Below are positions 1 through 8,254 of a stretch of DNA of 27,676 nt, piece after piece. Numbering within the stretch: position 1 is the first letter of the stretch; each line of letters opens with the position of its first letter. The DNA comes from JBBDNC01 sp040877875 (lineage in GTDB: Bacteria; Bacteroidota; Rhodothermia; Balneolales; Balneolaceae), in contig JBBDNC010000067.1 in the NCBI GenBank assembly GCA_040877875.1, forward strand, positions 1 to 27,676. Reading direction: 5' to 3'. The notes beneath the pieces were generated by a model. That model worked only from the letters and a program-made list of their open reading frames with translations. It was not told the DNA's origin and ran no database searches. A program made the position numbers and the translations under genes.

Positions 1-57
1 TCTGCTTTAGCACAAGCCAACACCAGCCCCCAATCCGTACTCGGATTCCTCGGCTAA
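1..57 (+). CDS. fliC: Flagellin, C-terminal end only (5' part outside window)
   Basis: The first 18 codons plus TAA read SALAQANTSPQSVLGFLG. This matches the conserved end of flagellins, where a helix carrying A-x-L-A-Q-A-N is followed by a proline and a short hydrophobic tail (compare A-Q-A-N-Q-x-P-Q-x-V-L-x-L-L-x). Flagellin is the filament subunit, exported by the flagellar type III system, and its C-terminal helix packs in the filament core. It lies directly upstream of the fliS chaperone unit, which fits. Only the tail is visible, so hook-filament proteins with similar ends cannot be fully excluded. Confidence 0.85.
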   Translation, partial: SALAQANTSPQSVLGFLG

Positions 58-92
58 CCGGCGATTTTTGACCGAATCACCGGAACCAAACA

Positions 93-127
93 GGGTATCC
101 CGACTGCAGGTCGGGGTACCCTTTTTT
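93..127 (+). terminator. Rho-independent terminator after flagellin gene
   Basis: A 12-bp stem (93-104 with 110-121, one G-T wobble) closes a 5-nt loop and is followed at once by six T residues (122-127). It sits 36 bases after the flagellin stop, so flagellin and the fliS unit are transcribed separately. Confidence 0.9.
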
Positions 128-177
128 ATTTGCTTCATCTTCTGCAGTACACATTCTGCAAAAAGCGAATTTTCCAT

Positions 178-205
178 TTAAGTCGCGAATGTTTTATGCC
201 GATAA
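178..205 (+). promoter_or_regulatory. Sigma-28 (FliA) type promoter for fliS-fliD-fliT-flgM
   Basis: TTAAGTCG (178-185), 12 bases, then GCCGATAA (198-205). The -10 box is identical to the enterobacterial FliA consensus GCCGATAA and the -35 resembles TAAAGTTT. The same architecture (TTAAGCCG-N12-TCCGATAA) occurs upstream of motA at the other end of the window. It lies about 55 bases before the fliS ATG, and a fliA gene is present in the window. Late (class III) expression of filament chaperones and cap is what this would give. Confidence 0.8.
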
Positions 206-258
206 GCAATTTAAAGCAGGAATAAAAAATAACGGTAAACAGGATATAGGAATAAGTA

Positions 259-603
259 ATGGAAAACGCCCACTTGGAATATCAACGTCAGTCCGTCAAA
301 CAGTCTTCACCCGAAGAGTTGATTACAAAACTATATGATTTGGCGATTCTTTCATGCTATAAGAAGGATAAGGCAAAAGTCAGGGAAATACTCAACACCC
401 TTATCAAATCCCTTAACTTCGAATATGAAATATCATCCACGCTGTATGAACTATATGATTATTGCCGGAATATCCTGGATGAAGACAAATACGATGAGGT
501 AAAAGAGCTATTGGAACCGATTCGGGATGCCTGGATTCAGGAAGTTGCCCAAAAACGAACACAGAACGTCAATTTGTTAAATAACCGAGGATTCGTAGCA
601 TGA
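259..603 (+). CDS. fliS: Flagellin-specific export chaperone FliS
   Basis: A protein of 114 residues of the FliS family, which binds the C-terminal end of flagellin in the cytoplasm and prevents early polymerisation before export. The N-terminal signature is visible (YQRQSVKQSSPEELITKLYD, compare A-Y-x-x-x-x-V-x-T-A-S-P-x-x-L-x-x-M-L-Y-D), followed by helical sequence typical of the four-helix bundle. Length is slightly below the usual 120-135 residues. It starts about 55 bases after a sigma-28 type promoter with an AGG-rich stretch before the ATG. Its stop overlaps the fliD start by 4 bases (ATGA), implying translational coupling. The neighbouring flagellin tail and fliD make the call secure. 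Confidence 0.92.
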   Translation: MENAHLEYQRQSVKQSSPEELITKLYDLAILSCYKKDKAKVREILNTLIKSLNFEYEISSTLYELYDYCRNILDEDKYDEVKELLEPIRDAWIQEVAQKRTQNVNLLNNRGFVA

Positions 604-1967
604 TTTCCGCCAACATTTTTGCACAACAGTCTACGTTCGAAAGCCAGATCCAGCAAATTCTGAAACTGGATGGATTACGACGGGATGAATTGAAACTGAA
701 CCTGAAATCATTCGAAGAAGGCAAGAGTGCTCTGAATGACATCGGGACTGCTTTTTCATCGTTTCAATCCATTATAAACAACTTTGAAAATAATTCCGAA
801 GCCTCTTTTCAGGCACTGAAGGGAACCACCTCGAGCGACGCCCTGAAAGTCCTCTCAACGGATTCAACCAGCACTCCCGGAACATATGACATCCAGATCG
901 GCCAGGTTGCACAACGGGATATCGTAAATTCAGCCCAGTTTCAGGATACTGGAACCGACCTGTCCGGAACGGGGCAGGGATCTTTCAAACTTCTGATCGG
1001 GGAAGAAGAACTCCTGATTGACATCGATACTACCGGTTTGACAAATCAGGAAGTCCTCAATGAAATTGCAAATGAAATCAATACACAGAGTTCCGGTGCG
1101 GTCAGTGCGTCCAGACTCCAGGTCAATGACTCCGAATCTATATTATCCATCAAAAGCAGTGAGACCGGTTCCGTTAACCAAATCACCATCCAGGATGTCA
1201 CAGGAGATTTTCAAAATCTGAACCACAACCACGTTTACACGACCGGTGAATTGGATGCAAACTTTACGATTGACGGAGTTACATTCACCCGTTCCTCAAA
1301 TACCATCGACGATGTGATTGATGGAGTAAACTTTGAATTGGTCCAGGCCCAGGCTGGCAATCATCAAATTACCGTCGAACGGGATATCGAATCCGTTACC
1401 CAAGGAATTGAGTCGTTTGTTGAAGCCTATAATGAACTGAATAGTACGATTCGAAAAAACACTTTTCTTAACAGTGAATCGGGCAATCGCGGCCCCCTCC
1501 AAAGAGAACGAGCCATTCGTAACCTGAGCAACTCAATGAGACACACTTTCCTGGAGCCTGTTCAAAGCATGAGCGGTGAATCTGTCACACTTCTGACAGA
1601 TATCGGAATCGAATTTAACCAGGATGGATCGATGACGATTGAAGACCCGGACAAACTTGAGTCGGTCATTCTTCAGGATTCAGAACTTTTAAATGAACTT
1701 TTCACGGCATCCGACGGACTCATTTCAAAAATACGAACAGGAGTGGAAAGCTCATTCAGCGGAGACGGGAGTGTTCTCGAATCCATTGAAGCCGGCTTTG
1801 ACTCCAGGATTGACCGTACGAATAACCGTATTGAACGGGAAGAACGGTTCCTGGAACGACGAGAAGTACAATTGAGAAAAGAGTTTGCAGAACTGCAACA
1901 AATCATTGACCGGGGCCAGTCTCAATTCAATCAAATCATGAACTTTCAATCGAATTTCGGTCTATAA
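600..1967 (+). CDS. fliD: Flagellar filament cap protein FliD (HAP2)
   Basis: A protein of 455 residues that forms the cap at the filament tip and helps flagellin monomers fold as they leave the channel. The N-terminal domain (about 1-105) has the coiled segment and the S-T-D-S-T-S-T-P-G-T-Y-D-I-Q-I region typical of FliD_N. The middle is beta-rich (FTIDGVTFTRSSNTIDDVIDGV near 220-245, a standard FliD_C opening). The C-terminal part (about 390-450) is a charged coiled coil (I-D-R-T-N-N-R-I-E-R-E-E-R-F-L-E-R-R). Length is normal for the family. The extreme N-terminus differs from the usual S-x-L-G-S-G-L-D start. It is translationally coupled to fliS. Confidence 0.92.
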   Translation: MISANIFAQQSTFESQIQQILKLDGLRRDELKLNLKSFEEGKSALNDIGTAFSSFQSIINNFENNSEASFQALKGTTSSDALKVLSTDSTSTPGTYDIQIGQVAQRDIVNSAQFQDTGTDLSGTGQGSFKLLIGEEELLIDIDTTGLTNQEVLNEIANEINTQSSGAVSASRLQVNDSESILSIKSSETGSVNQITIQDVTGDFQNLNHNHVYTTGELDANFTIDGVTFTRSSNTIDDVIDGVNFELVQAQAGNHQITVERDIESVTQGIESFVEAYNELNSTIRKNTFLNSESGNRGPLQRERAIRNLSNSMRHTFLEPVQSMSGESVTLLTDIGIEFNQDGSMTIEDPDKLESVILQDSELLNELFTASDGLISKIRTGVESSFSGDGSVLESIEAGFDSRIDRTNNRIEREERFLERREVQLRKEFAELQQIIDRGQSQFNQIMNFQSNFGL

Positions 1968-1996
1968 ACCATCTAACTTCATCTTGAGGTCCTTCT

Positions 1997-2401
1997 ATGG
2001 AAACTATGTTACTCAGACTTGAATCCGTTTTAAATATCGGGTATTCTATACTACTGGAACTGGATAACGAAGATCCCGACATCGAAAAAATAGAATTGCT
2101 ATACGATAAGCGGTCCCGGCTCCTGAATCAGACGAAATCCGAATGGAATGAATCCGGAATTCAACCTGGAGATGAAAAGGAGGCTTCCGCCGATGAAAAC
2201 CTGGAAGACTTCCGAAACATGTTTTTCCGACTCAGTTTGCTTGAAAAAAATTTAAATCGTAAGCTTGAATCATTAAAGATGAGGAAATCCGAAGTTTTGA
2301 GCCAGCTTGATCAACTCAAGAAGGCAAAGAAAAGCTATGGAAACTATGCACATCAGAAGCCGATGTCACTGTTTATGGATATTAAACCTGGATTAAACTA
2401 G
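1997..2401 (+). CDS. fliT: FliT-like flagellar chaperone
   Basis: A small, charged, mostly helical protein of 134 residues between fliD and flgM. Sequence identity to FliT is weak, but the C-terminal end (K-S-Y-G-N-Y, then S-L-F-M-D-I-K) resembles the Y-x-x-Y...F-x-D-x-K ending of FliT/FlgN-like export chaperones. Position right after fliD is the standard one for fliT. FliT binds FliD and the export gate in the cytoplasm. A GAGG stretch lies about 8 bases before the ATG. It ends two bases before the flgM start. The family is assigned mainly from position, size and C-terminal pattern. Confidence 0.65.
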   Translation: METMLLRLESVLNIGYSILLELDNEDPDIEKIELLYDKRSRLLNQTKSEWNESGIQPGDEKEASADENLEDFRNMFFRLSLLEKNLNRKLESLKMRKSEVLSQLDQLKKAKKSYGNYAHQKPMSLFMDIKPGLN

Positions 2402-2403
2402 TC

Positions 2404-2877
2404 ATGTCTATCAGAAATATTCAAAATCCAAACATTCCCGACAAATCCGTCCAGAAAACGGGCAAGAGTGAAAAGAGTGAAAAAGCCACTCACACGGAAA
2501 AAAGTTCGGCTGCCGGAAAAGCAACTTCTGTAAAATCGGATAAGTTTGAAATTACCGGGAAAAAGTTTGCAGACGATATTGCATTTGCAAAAAGCATTCT
2601 TTCGAAAATTGATGAAAAGCAATTAGACTCCCTCAAACAGATCCGGAAAAATATTGACCAGGGGGTTTATGATACTCAAAAAGTTCAAGACGAAATTGGA
2701 ACAAAGTTTGAAAAAGACCTTGTGGCGATAGAATCGTTTTTACGCACCTCTTCTGAATCTGAAGATCCTTCCGAAACCTCTTCCCTGTCAGAAAGCAGAA
2801 TCCGGTTTTTAACAGAAAATGAAGATGTTTTCGATCAAATCACGGGAAAAATCCTGGATGACCTGAAAAAATTGTAA
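2404..2877 (+). CDS. flgM: Anti-sigma-28 factor FlgM, with C-terminal extension
   Basis: The protein has 157 residues. The FlgM core is visible at about 46-106: D-K-F-E-I-T-G, then a helix, then K-Q-L-D-S-L-K-Q-I-R-K-N-I-D-Q-G-V-Y, which matches the FlgM pattern R-x-x-K-V-x-x-L-K-x-x-I-x-x-G-x-Y followed by the I-A-x-K-like helix. FlgM holds FliA inactive until it is secreted through the finished hook-basal body. The N-terminal 45 residues are Lys/Ser/Thr-rich and probably unfolded, as is usual. About 45 residues after the core (113-157), first Ser/Glu-rich then a predicted helix, are extra: typical FlgM is 90-105 residues. It is the last gene of the fliS unit, so under FliA control it would give negative feedback. 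Confidence 0.8.
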   Translation: MSIRNIQNPNIPDKSVQKTGKSEKSEKATHTEKSSAAGKATSVKSDKFEITGKKFADDIAFAKSILSKIDEKQLDSLKQIRKNIDQGVYDTQKVQDEIGTKFEKDLVAIESFLRTSSESEDPSETSSLSESRIRFLTENEDVFDQITGKILDDLKKL

Positions 2878-3018
2878 TTTTCTGTAACAAATCACCATTT
2901 TATTTCTCTTTATTACTTAGAATCTATTATTTAAATCGTTGTTGTTAGTAAATTCCTGTAAAAGATCTTTGGATCTGTACAGAGTTTTCCAATCGATGAA
3001 CTAAGTTCTGGAGATTTA

Positions 3019-4452
3019 ATGGCTTTAAACAGTATCTGTGTAATTGATGATGATATTCACATCCTTGAATACATTAAGGAACGCCTTTCCAATCATTCCT
3101 ATGAAGTACGTGCATTTAAATCTGCCCGAACCGCACTGAAAGATATTGAAGAGAACCCCCCCGATCTCGTCATAACGGATGTAAAAATGGATGAAATGAC
3201 AGGGGATGAGGTTTTAAACCATCTTAAAAAAACGAATCCCGATATCGGTGTGATCCTCATTACCGGTTTCGGCAATATTACCCATTCCGTAAACGCCATG
3301 CGAAAAGGGGCGTTTGATTATATCACCAAACCCTTTACAGGCTCGGAATTTTTAAGCAGAATCGAGCATTATTTCAACCATCAGTCCAGAGTCGAATCCT
3401 CTTACCACAACTTACCTGATCAGAAAACCCCCGACGCCGCAAATTCTCCGGCTGTAAAAACGGAAAGTAAATCACCGGGGAATCGCCGCATGCATAACCG
3501 GCTGATGGTGGGCGAACATTCAAAAATCAAAAAACTTCACCAGATTTTAGACCAGATTGCCCCTACTCACGCACCGGTATTGATCCAGGGGGAAAGCGGG
3601 ACCGGGAAGGAAGTCTATGCCAACCTGATAAGAGATAACAGTAAAAGAGCCAGCCAGCCATTTGTTAAAATAAACTGTGCAAACCTGCCCAGTGAACTTG
3701 TTGAGAGCACCCTGTTCGGGCATGTAAAGGGATCGTTTACGGGAGCTGTAAATGATTATGACGGTGCCTTTAAAACGGCTGACAAGGGAACCTTGCTGCT
3801 GGATGAAATTACGGAAACCGACGTCAGGGTTCAGGCAAAGCTGCTTCGTGTTCTTCAGGAAAATGAGTTCACAAAAGTCGGAAGCCAAACTCCACAAAAA
3901 GTGGATGTCAGGATCATAGCAACGACCAACCGGAATCCGGCTGAAGCTATTGAAAACGGTCAGTTCAGGTCCGATCTATATTTTCGCCTGAATGTATTTC
4001 CGATAAGAATACCGCCCCTCAGAGAACGAATAAATGACATCCCGATCCTGGCCCGGCATTTTTGTGACAGATATTCGAGTGAACACAATCTGCCGGCAAA
4101 AGAAATTACTGAAGACTTGCATACCCACCTGTTATCCAAAAACTGGAGCGGTAATGTCCGGGAACTTGAAAACTTTATCCTGAGAGGAGTCATCATGGCT
4201 CAGGATGAAGAAGTTCTCAAGCTTGAACATTGTGAGAATGACCTTTTCAGGAATATGGACGAAGATCGGAATTCATTCCTTTCAAATGATTTCAAACTGA
4301 TGCCGATTGATGAAATGGAACTGCTGATGATCAAAAAGGCTCTTGAACAAACCGGCGGTAATCAAAAGGAAGCGGCAAAGTTATTAAATGTGTCGGACAG
4401 AACGATCCGGAATAAACTCAAGAAAATTGAATTTCCGGATGAGGATGAATAG
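3019..4452 (+). CDS. Sigma-54 dependent response regulator (NtrC/FlrC-type activator)
   Basis: The protein has 477 residues in three parts. The receiver domain (1-120) has the acidic pocket D10/D11, phospho-acceptor D54 (ITDVKM) and the K of T-K-P-F. The AAA+ domain (about 165-390) has Walker A G-E-S-G-T-G-K (191-197), a sigma-54 contact loop G-S-F-T-G-A (238-243, usual form GAFTGA) and Walker B L-L-L-D-E-I. A Fis-type helix-turn-helix (about 430-472, E-A-A-K-L-L-N-V-S-D-R-T-I-R-N-K-L) ends it. Such proteins turn on sigma-54 promoters of rod and hook genes (FlrC, FleR, FlgR). No histidine kinase is in the window. A GGAG lies 6 bases before ATG. Its 3' end overlaps the convergent gene by 35 bases. 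A flagellar role is inferred from context. Confidence 0.88.
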   Translation: MALNSICVIDDDIHILEYIKERLSNHSYEVRAFKSARTALKDIEENPPDLVITDVKMDEMTGDEVLNHLKKTNPDIGVILITGFGNITHSVNAMRKGAFDYITKPFTGSEFLSRIEHYFNHQSRVESSYHNLPDQKTPDAANSPAVKTESKSPGNRRMHNRLMVGEHSKIKKLHQILDQIAPTHAPVLIQGESGTGKEVYANLIRDNSKRASQPFVKINCANLPSELVESTLFGHVKGSFTGAVNDYDGAFKTADKGTLLLDEITETDVRVQAKLLRVLQENEFTKVGSQTPQKVDVRIIATTNRNPAEAIENGQFRSDLYFRLNVFPIRIPPLRERINDIPILARHFCDRYSSEHNLPAKEITEDLHTHLLSKNWSGNVRELENFILRGVIMAQDEEVLKLEHCENDLFRNMDEDRNSFLSNDFKLMPIDEMELLMIKKALEQTGGNQKEAAKLLNVSDRTIRNKLKKIEFPDEDE

Positions 4453-5788
4453 CCGGTATCTCTTTTTTTAATATCTTCGCCACCTTGCGAGCCCGCTCCA
4501 ATTGACCGCTTTTCATCAGGGCAATCAGCCAGCGTCGAAGTACTTTCTGACTTTCCGGCTTCACACAGTATAACTTTTCATACATTTCACATGCGGCCTG
4601 GTGCCATTCTTTCTCCTCGAGTAGCGAAATCGAACCCAGAATTCTCTCAAACTGACGATCCTCGACCATTTCAGCTTCCTCCGCCATAAAGCGGGAAAAT
4701 AAAACTCTAAGATATTCAAGTGCTTTCTCTTCTTTGTTGAGCTCCACTGCATAAACGAATAACTTATCTTTCACATCATCACTTACCCTCCCCCCGTTTA
4801 ACTGGTAAAACAGATCCAGGTGGTGAAATGCATGACTCCGGTCTTTCAATATCATGGAAATTTCCGCCATGAGAAAATGAGCCTCGGCTGGCTCCAGGAA
4901 AAAATCAAGATTTGCACGTGAGGCCTGCTGTAACTGAACCAGGTAGTTATGCAGAGCATCATAGGCCTCTTTCCACTCTCCCTTCATCCAGTGAATCTTG
5001 TGGCGGATCAGGGAGGGTGCAAATTGACGATGATCCAGTTCACTGGATTGCCTGGCTACTTCAAGAGCTTCATTAGTTTTGTTCAGGTTCAGAAGTACAT
5101 TCGCCAGGCCATTCAATGCAGATAATTTATAAAAGTCCAGCAATTTCTCATTTTGCATCGCATTTTTGAAACATTTTTCAGCTTGGGGAAATCTTTGTGT
5201 TTCACTGTAGTACACCCCTTTCCAATACCATTCCATATCCGATCCGACCGACTTCTGATTAGCAATGGATTTCAATTTCTCCAGGTACAGAAAGTTTCCT
5301 TTTTTTTCAATGACGATCATTTGACCGGACACCTCCAGGTGATTGGACAGTACATATTCTGACGGATCCGGCATCACCGTTCCCTTGAATACCTCTTGAT
5401 TCTCCTTGTCTTTTTGCAAGGGCAAAAGCCTTAAATCGTAATACCATCTTTCACTTTGATCGGACGTGCCGGAAAGATATGCAGGATAACATTCTCCCCG
5501 GGCAGGTTCCACTTTTGCCAGTTGGGAATCTGCAATCGTTTCGTCCGATTCCAATAGCAGAACCCATTCGTTTTCCGCCACATTACATGCCCGGTTCAAA
5601 GCCGAAACAAGATCCTTGTCTGTCTCATATAGAATCTTTTGGACTCCCTGCAAAGGGGTTTCTAAATCATTCCGGGTAATTACCAGAACTTGCTGAAACA
5701 ACCCGGATAAATTTAAAAGAGACTGCTGTTCTGATTCCGTTAACGGGTCGCGAAGGATAAAAAGAAGAGTGATTTTTTTTGGGTTCAT
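4418..5788 (-). CDS. TPR-repeat protein with a partial glycosyltransferase-2-like N-terminus
   Basis: The protein has 456 residues. The first about 100 resemble a GT-A fold: a beta-strand start (KKITLLFILRD), a short strand with L-V-I-T-R-N-D, a helix S-A-L-N-R-A, then N-E-W-V-L-L-L-E-S-D-E-T, like the N-x-A-x-x-x-A-x-G-x-W-I-L-x-L-D-A-D-E segment of family 2 glycosyltransferases. The DxD metal site is altered to E-S-D-E. The acceptor half of such enzymes is not evident; from about 180 on the protein is a run of TPR-like helix pairs (W-Y-W-K-G-V-Y-Y...A-E-K-C-F-K-N-A, A-L-N-G-L-A-N-V-L-L-N-L-N-K-T-N-E-A-L). It begins 15 bases after flgL, so it is probably the last gene of that unit. A role in flagellar protein glycosylation, or as a non-catalytic scaffold, is possible but not shown. 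Confidence 0.7.
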   Translation of the reverse strand: MNPKKITLLFILRDPLTESEQQSLLNLSGLFQQVLVITRNDLETPLQGVQKILYETDKDLVSALNRACNVAENEWVLLLESDETIADSQLAKVEPARGECYPAYLSGTSDQSERWYYDLRLLPLQKDKENQEVFKGTVMPDPSEYVLSNHLEVSGQMIVIEKKGNFLYLEKLKSIANQKSVGSDMEWYWKGVYYSETQRFPQAEKCFKNAMQNEKLLDFYKLSALNGLANVLLNLNKTNEALEVARQSSELDHRQFAPSLIRHKIHWMKGEWKEAYDALHNYLVQLQQASRANLDFFLEPAEAHFLMAEISMILKDRSHAFHHLDLFYQLNGGRVSDDVKDKLFVYAVELNKEEKALEYLRVLFSRFMAEEAEMVEDRQFERILGSISLLEEKEWHQAACEMYEKLYCVKPESQKVLRRWLIALMKSGQLERARKVAKILKKEIPAIHPHPEIQFS

Positions 5789-5803
5789 AATAACCGGGTT
5801 GAA

Positions 5804-6700
5804 TTATCTGAGATAATTTAGCAGTGAAGTTTGCATCATTGTGGAGTGAATACCCAATACCGCATCATAGGCCGTTTGTGCATTTTGAAAATTGAGCATT
5901 GACTCAACGATATCCGCATCGGTCAGACGGCTTACCTCTCCACTCTGCCCGATAATACGATCTTCCAGACGCTCAACTGCAAAATCCAGGCGATTGATCT
6001 GGTTGGCTATATCGGTCGAAAGTCCGGCAATATGTGCGATACTGCCTCCCACCTTGTCGATCGAAGTCTGGATCGCCGCAGTGTCATTCGCATTCATTGC
6101 ATCAATCGTCGATTGAAAAATTTCAAAAAGATCTCCCTCCGGGCCGTCTCTCAAATCCAGTCCCGTAACAGTTGTCTCTACAGCTACGCCCTCACCGGCA
6201 AGAACTTTCAGAGGCGTACCCGTACTGGAAGTTCCAATACCCCCGGCAGCCACCCCATCTTCAAAGAATGGTTTTTGGTCTGAATTTGTACCCGCAAACA
6301 GGTAAACGTCATTGAACTTTGAGTTGGCGAGCTCAACAAATTCTTCTTTCAGGGAAGCTACCTGGGATGCAATGAGTTCCCTGTCTTCTGCATTCAGGCT
6401 TTCATTGGCGGCCTGTATCGTCAGGGTTTTAAACGAGGTTAACAGATCCTGCATATGATCCAGGGCATCCTGGGTATTCCTCGCCTGAAAGAGGCCATTA
6501 TTGGCATTGACCTGGTATTGTTCATTTTTGCGAATATGTTCATCGATCAATTTTGCCGACAAATAAGACACAGAGTCGTCAGACGCTTTGGTGACTCTTT
6601 TTCCCGAAGCAATCTGATCATTGTATTTCACCATCTGACTGCGATTCCTCTGAATCTGCCTTTTAAAAGTACTGTCAGATAAATATTCTGTAATTCTCAT
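5804..6700 (-). CDS. flgL: Hook-filament junction protein FlgL (HAP3)
   Basis: A protein of 298 residues with flagellin-like ends, which forms the second junction ring between hook and filament. The N-terminus M-R-I-T-E-Y-L...Q-I-A-S-G-K-R-V-T-K-A-S-D-D is the flagellin/FlgL D0-D1 signature. The C-terminal helix (A-D-I-V-E-S-M-L-N-F-Q-N-A-Q-T-A-Y-D-A-V-L-G) is the matching coiled segment. The length is typical for FlgL and the order flgK-flgL is standard. A 195-bp spacer separates it from flgK, longer than elsewhere in this unit, and the spacer contains a GC-rich palindrome. Confidence 0.93.
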   Translation of the reverse strand: MRITEYLSDSTFKRQIQRNRSQMVKYNDQIASGKRVTKASDDSVSYLSAKLIDEHIRKNEQYQVNANNGLFQARNTQDALDHMQDLLTSFKTLTIQAANESLNAEDRELIASQVASLKEEFVELANSKFNDVYLFAGTNSDQKPFFEDGVAAGGIGTSSTGTPLKVLAGEGVAVETTVTGLDLRDGPEGDLFEIFQSTIDAMNANDTAAIQTSIDKVGGSIAHIAGLSTDIANQINRLDFAVERLEDRIIGQSGEVSRLTDADIVESMLNFQNAQTAYDAVLGIHSTMMQTSLLNYLR

Positions 6701-6895
6701 GGTTTGGGTGTCAATTATGGGTTGCCAACAAGTTTAAAGATCTTTGGATCATAATTTTCACTTGATATATAATTTACAAGCCCTCCACTCCCCATTATCC
6801 AGTTATCCGCCGGCCGGCAGAGGGAGGTTTACTAATAAAAAGATCAAGGATAATTTCAATGCTTACTGATTTCTGTTTACTGCTGAACCCTGGTT
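6701..6895. other. flgK-flgL spacer with GC-rich palindrome and repeated 15-mer
   Basis: This noncoding spacer inside the flgF-to-TPR unit contains AAAGATCTTTGGATC (6736-6750), which also occurs upstream of the sigma-54 activator gene (2961-2975). It also contains a GC-rich palindromic element TCCGCCGGCCGGCAGA (6806-6821), similar to elements at 12675-12690 and 21930-21942. Short words TTACTAATAA and TGTTTACTGCT recur in the flgF-flgG spacer. I see no clear promoter or terminator. Confidence 0.5.
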
Positions 6896-8251
6896 TTATG
6901 CAATTGACAACAGTGTATCGAACATTTGCCGTCCGGTATCCAGAACTTTTGCAGAGGCCTGGAATGAATTTTGAAAACGGATTAAATTACTTAACTCTTC
7001 ATCCAGATTTACCCCGGCCAATTGCTCCTGTCGATTTATCAAAAATTCTCTGGAAGATTTTCCGGATTCAATCTTCTGTTCAATTTCGTTAAGTCTCAAA
7101 CCGGCAAGTCCCATAAATTCAACCGCCCGGGTTGAGATGGTTTGCCCTTCAATAAATCTCTCACTTTGCAGATTTAGAATATCGAGTGCTTGGTCATTGT
7201 TTCCGGCTTCTCCGGCTACAGATGAAGCGGCAATATGATTTGGATTCTGGACAATCTCATCGTTCACCCGCATATTGAACGCTCCGGTTGAAGTTGAGTC
7301 AAAAAATTGTCTCTGCAATCCGTCTTCCAGTCCATATCCGTCACTGTGAATCTGATTGATTTCGTCCATAAGAGAAGTGGCGAGAACATCGAGTTGATTT
7401 CTGGCTTCCGGTATTCCATTTTCATACATATGGATATTGGCCGCAAGCTCACCCGGACCCGGCTCGATAAGTTTTCCACCCGGCAGTCTGAGCCGGTATG
7501 CCTGATTTGCAGCATCCACCTCGGCCCGCAGTTGAGTAACTTCCTGTCCACTGACCACAGAAATTCCGCCAATCCGTATCTCCAGGGTCCCGTCAGACGC
7601 TTCGATGGCATCAAACTCGGCAATGGACGCAAGCTCTTTCAGCTTTTCCATCTGTACATCCAGTACGTTGTTATTTGTACTGTCCGTTGAATGAGTTCTT
7701 GCGATTTCCAGATTCAAAGAACCGATATCCTGTAATAATTCGTTAAGCCGGTTTAATTTGATTTCGGCCTGATCCTGTGCCAGATTCCCGAATGATTCCA
7801 GATCCTTGTCCAGCTCTCTGAACGTACTGGCCATTGTCTGAGATTTTGAAAGAAGGACCTTCCTTAAATTGGGATCCTGGGGATTATTTGAAACATCCGC
7901 ATATGCATTGAAGAAATTACTGATCATCTGATCCAGGCCTGAATCGGACGACGGGATCAGGGAGGTTTCCATCAACCGATAGATATTCGCCTGTTCCGAG
8001 AGGTTCCCGATCTCATGTTCCTTCCGGATAATCTGCTGATCAATCAACTCATTTCGAAGCCTTTCTATTTGGCTTACGGAAACTCCCCGGCCGAATACGC
8101 CGGTTGCAAGCCGTTGAACTTCCTCGGTCAGTTGTACACGCTGCCTGGTATATCCCGGTGTCTGTGCGTTGGCAATATTATTGGAAGTCACTTCATTAGA
8201 CTTCTTTGCAGTCAGCATTCCCCGGGTCGATATTTCAAATATGCTTCTCAT
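6896..8251 (-). CDS. flgK: Hook-filament junction protein FlgK (HAP1)
   Basis: A protein of 451 residues that forms the first junction ring on the hook. The N-terminal flagellar rod/hook signature is clear (N-I-A-N-A-Q-T-P-G-Y-T-R-Q, near 26-38). The middle has long helices and a beta-rich part (T-L-E-I-R-I-G-G-I-S-V-V-S-G, about 220-235). The C-terminal heptad segment (L-S-N-L-I-R-F-Q-N-S-F-Q-A-S-A-K-V-L, near 420-437) is the standard HAP1 ending. Length is on the short side of the family (often 450-550). It begins 3 bases after flgN, its usual chaperone partner, so the two are almost certainly co-translated. Confidence 0.94.
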   Translation of the reverse strand: MRSIFEISTRGMLTAKKSNEVTSNNIANAQTPGYTRQRVQLTEEVQRLATGVFGRGVSVSQIERLRNELIDQQIIRKEHEIGNLSEQANIYRLMETSLIPSSDSGLDQMISNFFNAYADVSNNPQDPNLRKVLLSKSQTMASTFRELDKDLESFGNLAQDQAEIKLNRLNELLQDIGSLNLEIARTHSTDSTNNNVLDVQMEKLKELASIAEFDAIEASDGTLEIRIGGISVVSGQEVTQLRAEVDAANQAYRLRLPGGKLIEPGPGELAANIHMYENGIPEARNQLDVLATSLMDEINQIHSDGYGLEDGLQRQFFDSTSTGAFNMRVNDEIVQNPNHIAASSVAGEAGNNDQALDILNLQSERFIEGQTISTRAVEFMGLAGLRLNEIEQKIESGKSSREFLINRQEQLAGVNLDEELSNLIRFQNSFQASAKVLDTGRQMFDTLLSIA

Positions 8252-8254
8252 AGA

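Noticed and set aside
238..243. Sequence of the sigma-54 contact loop in the activator: GSFTGA rather than GAFTGA (residues 238-243 of that protein)
   Set aside because: The second position of this loop tolerates serine in some working activators, so I do not treat it as loss of function.
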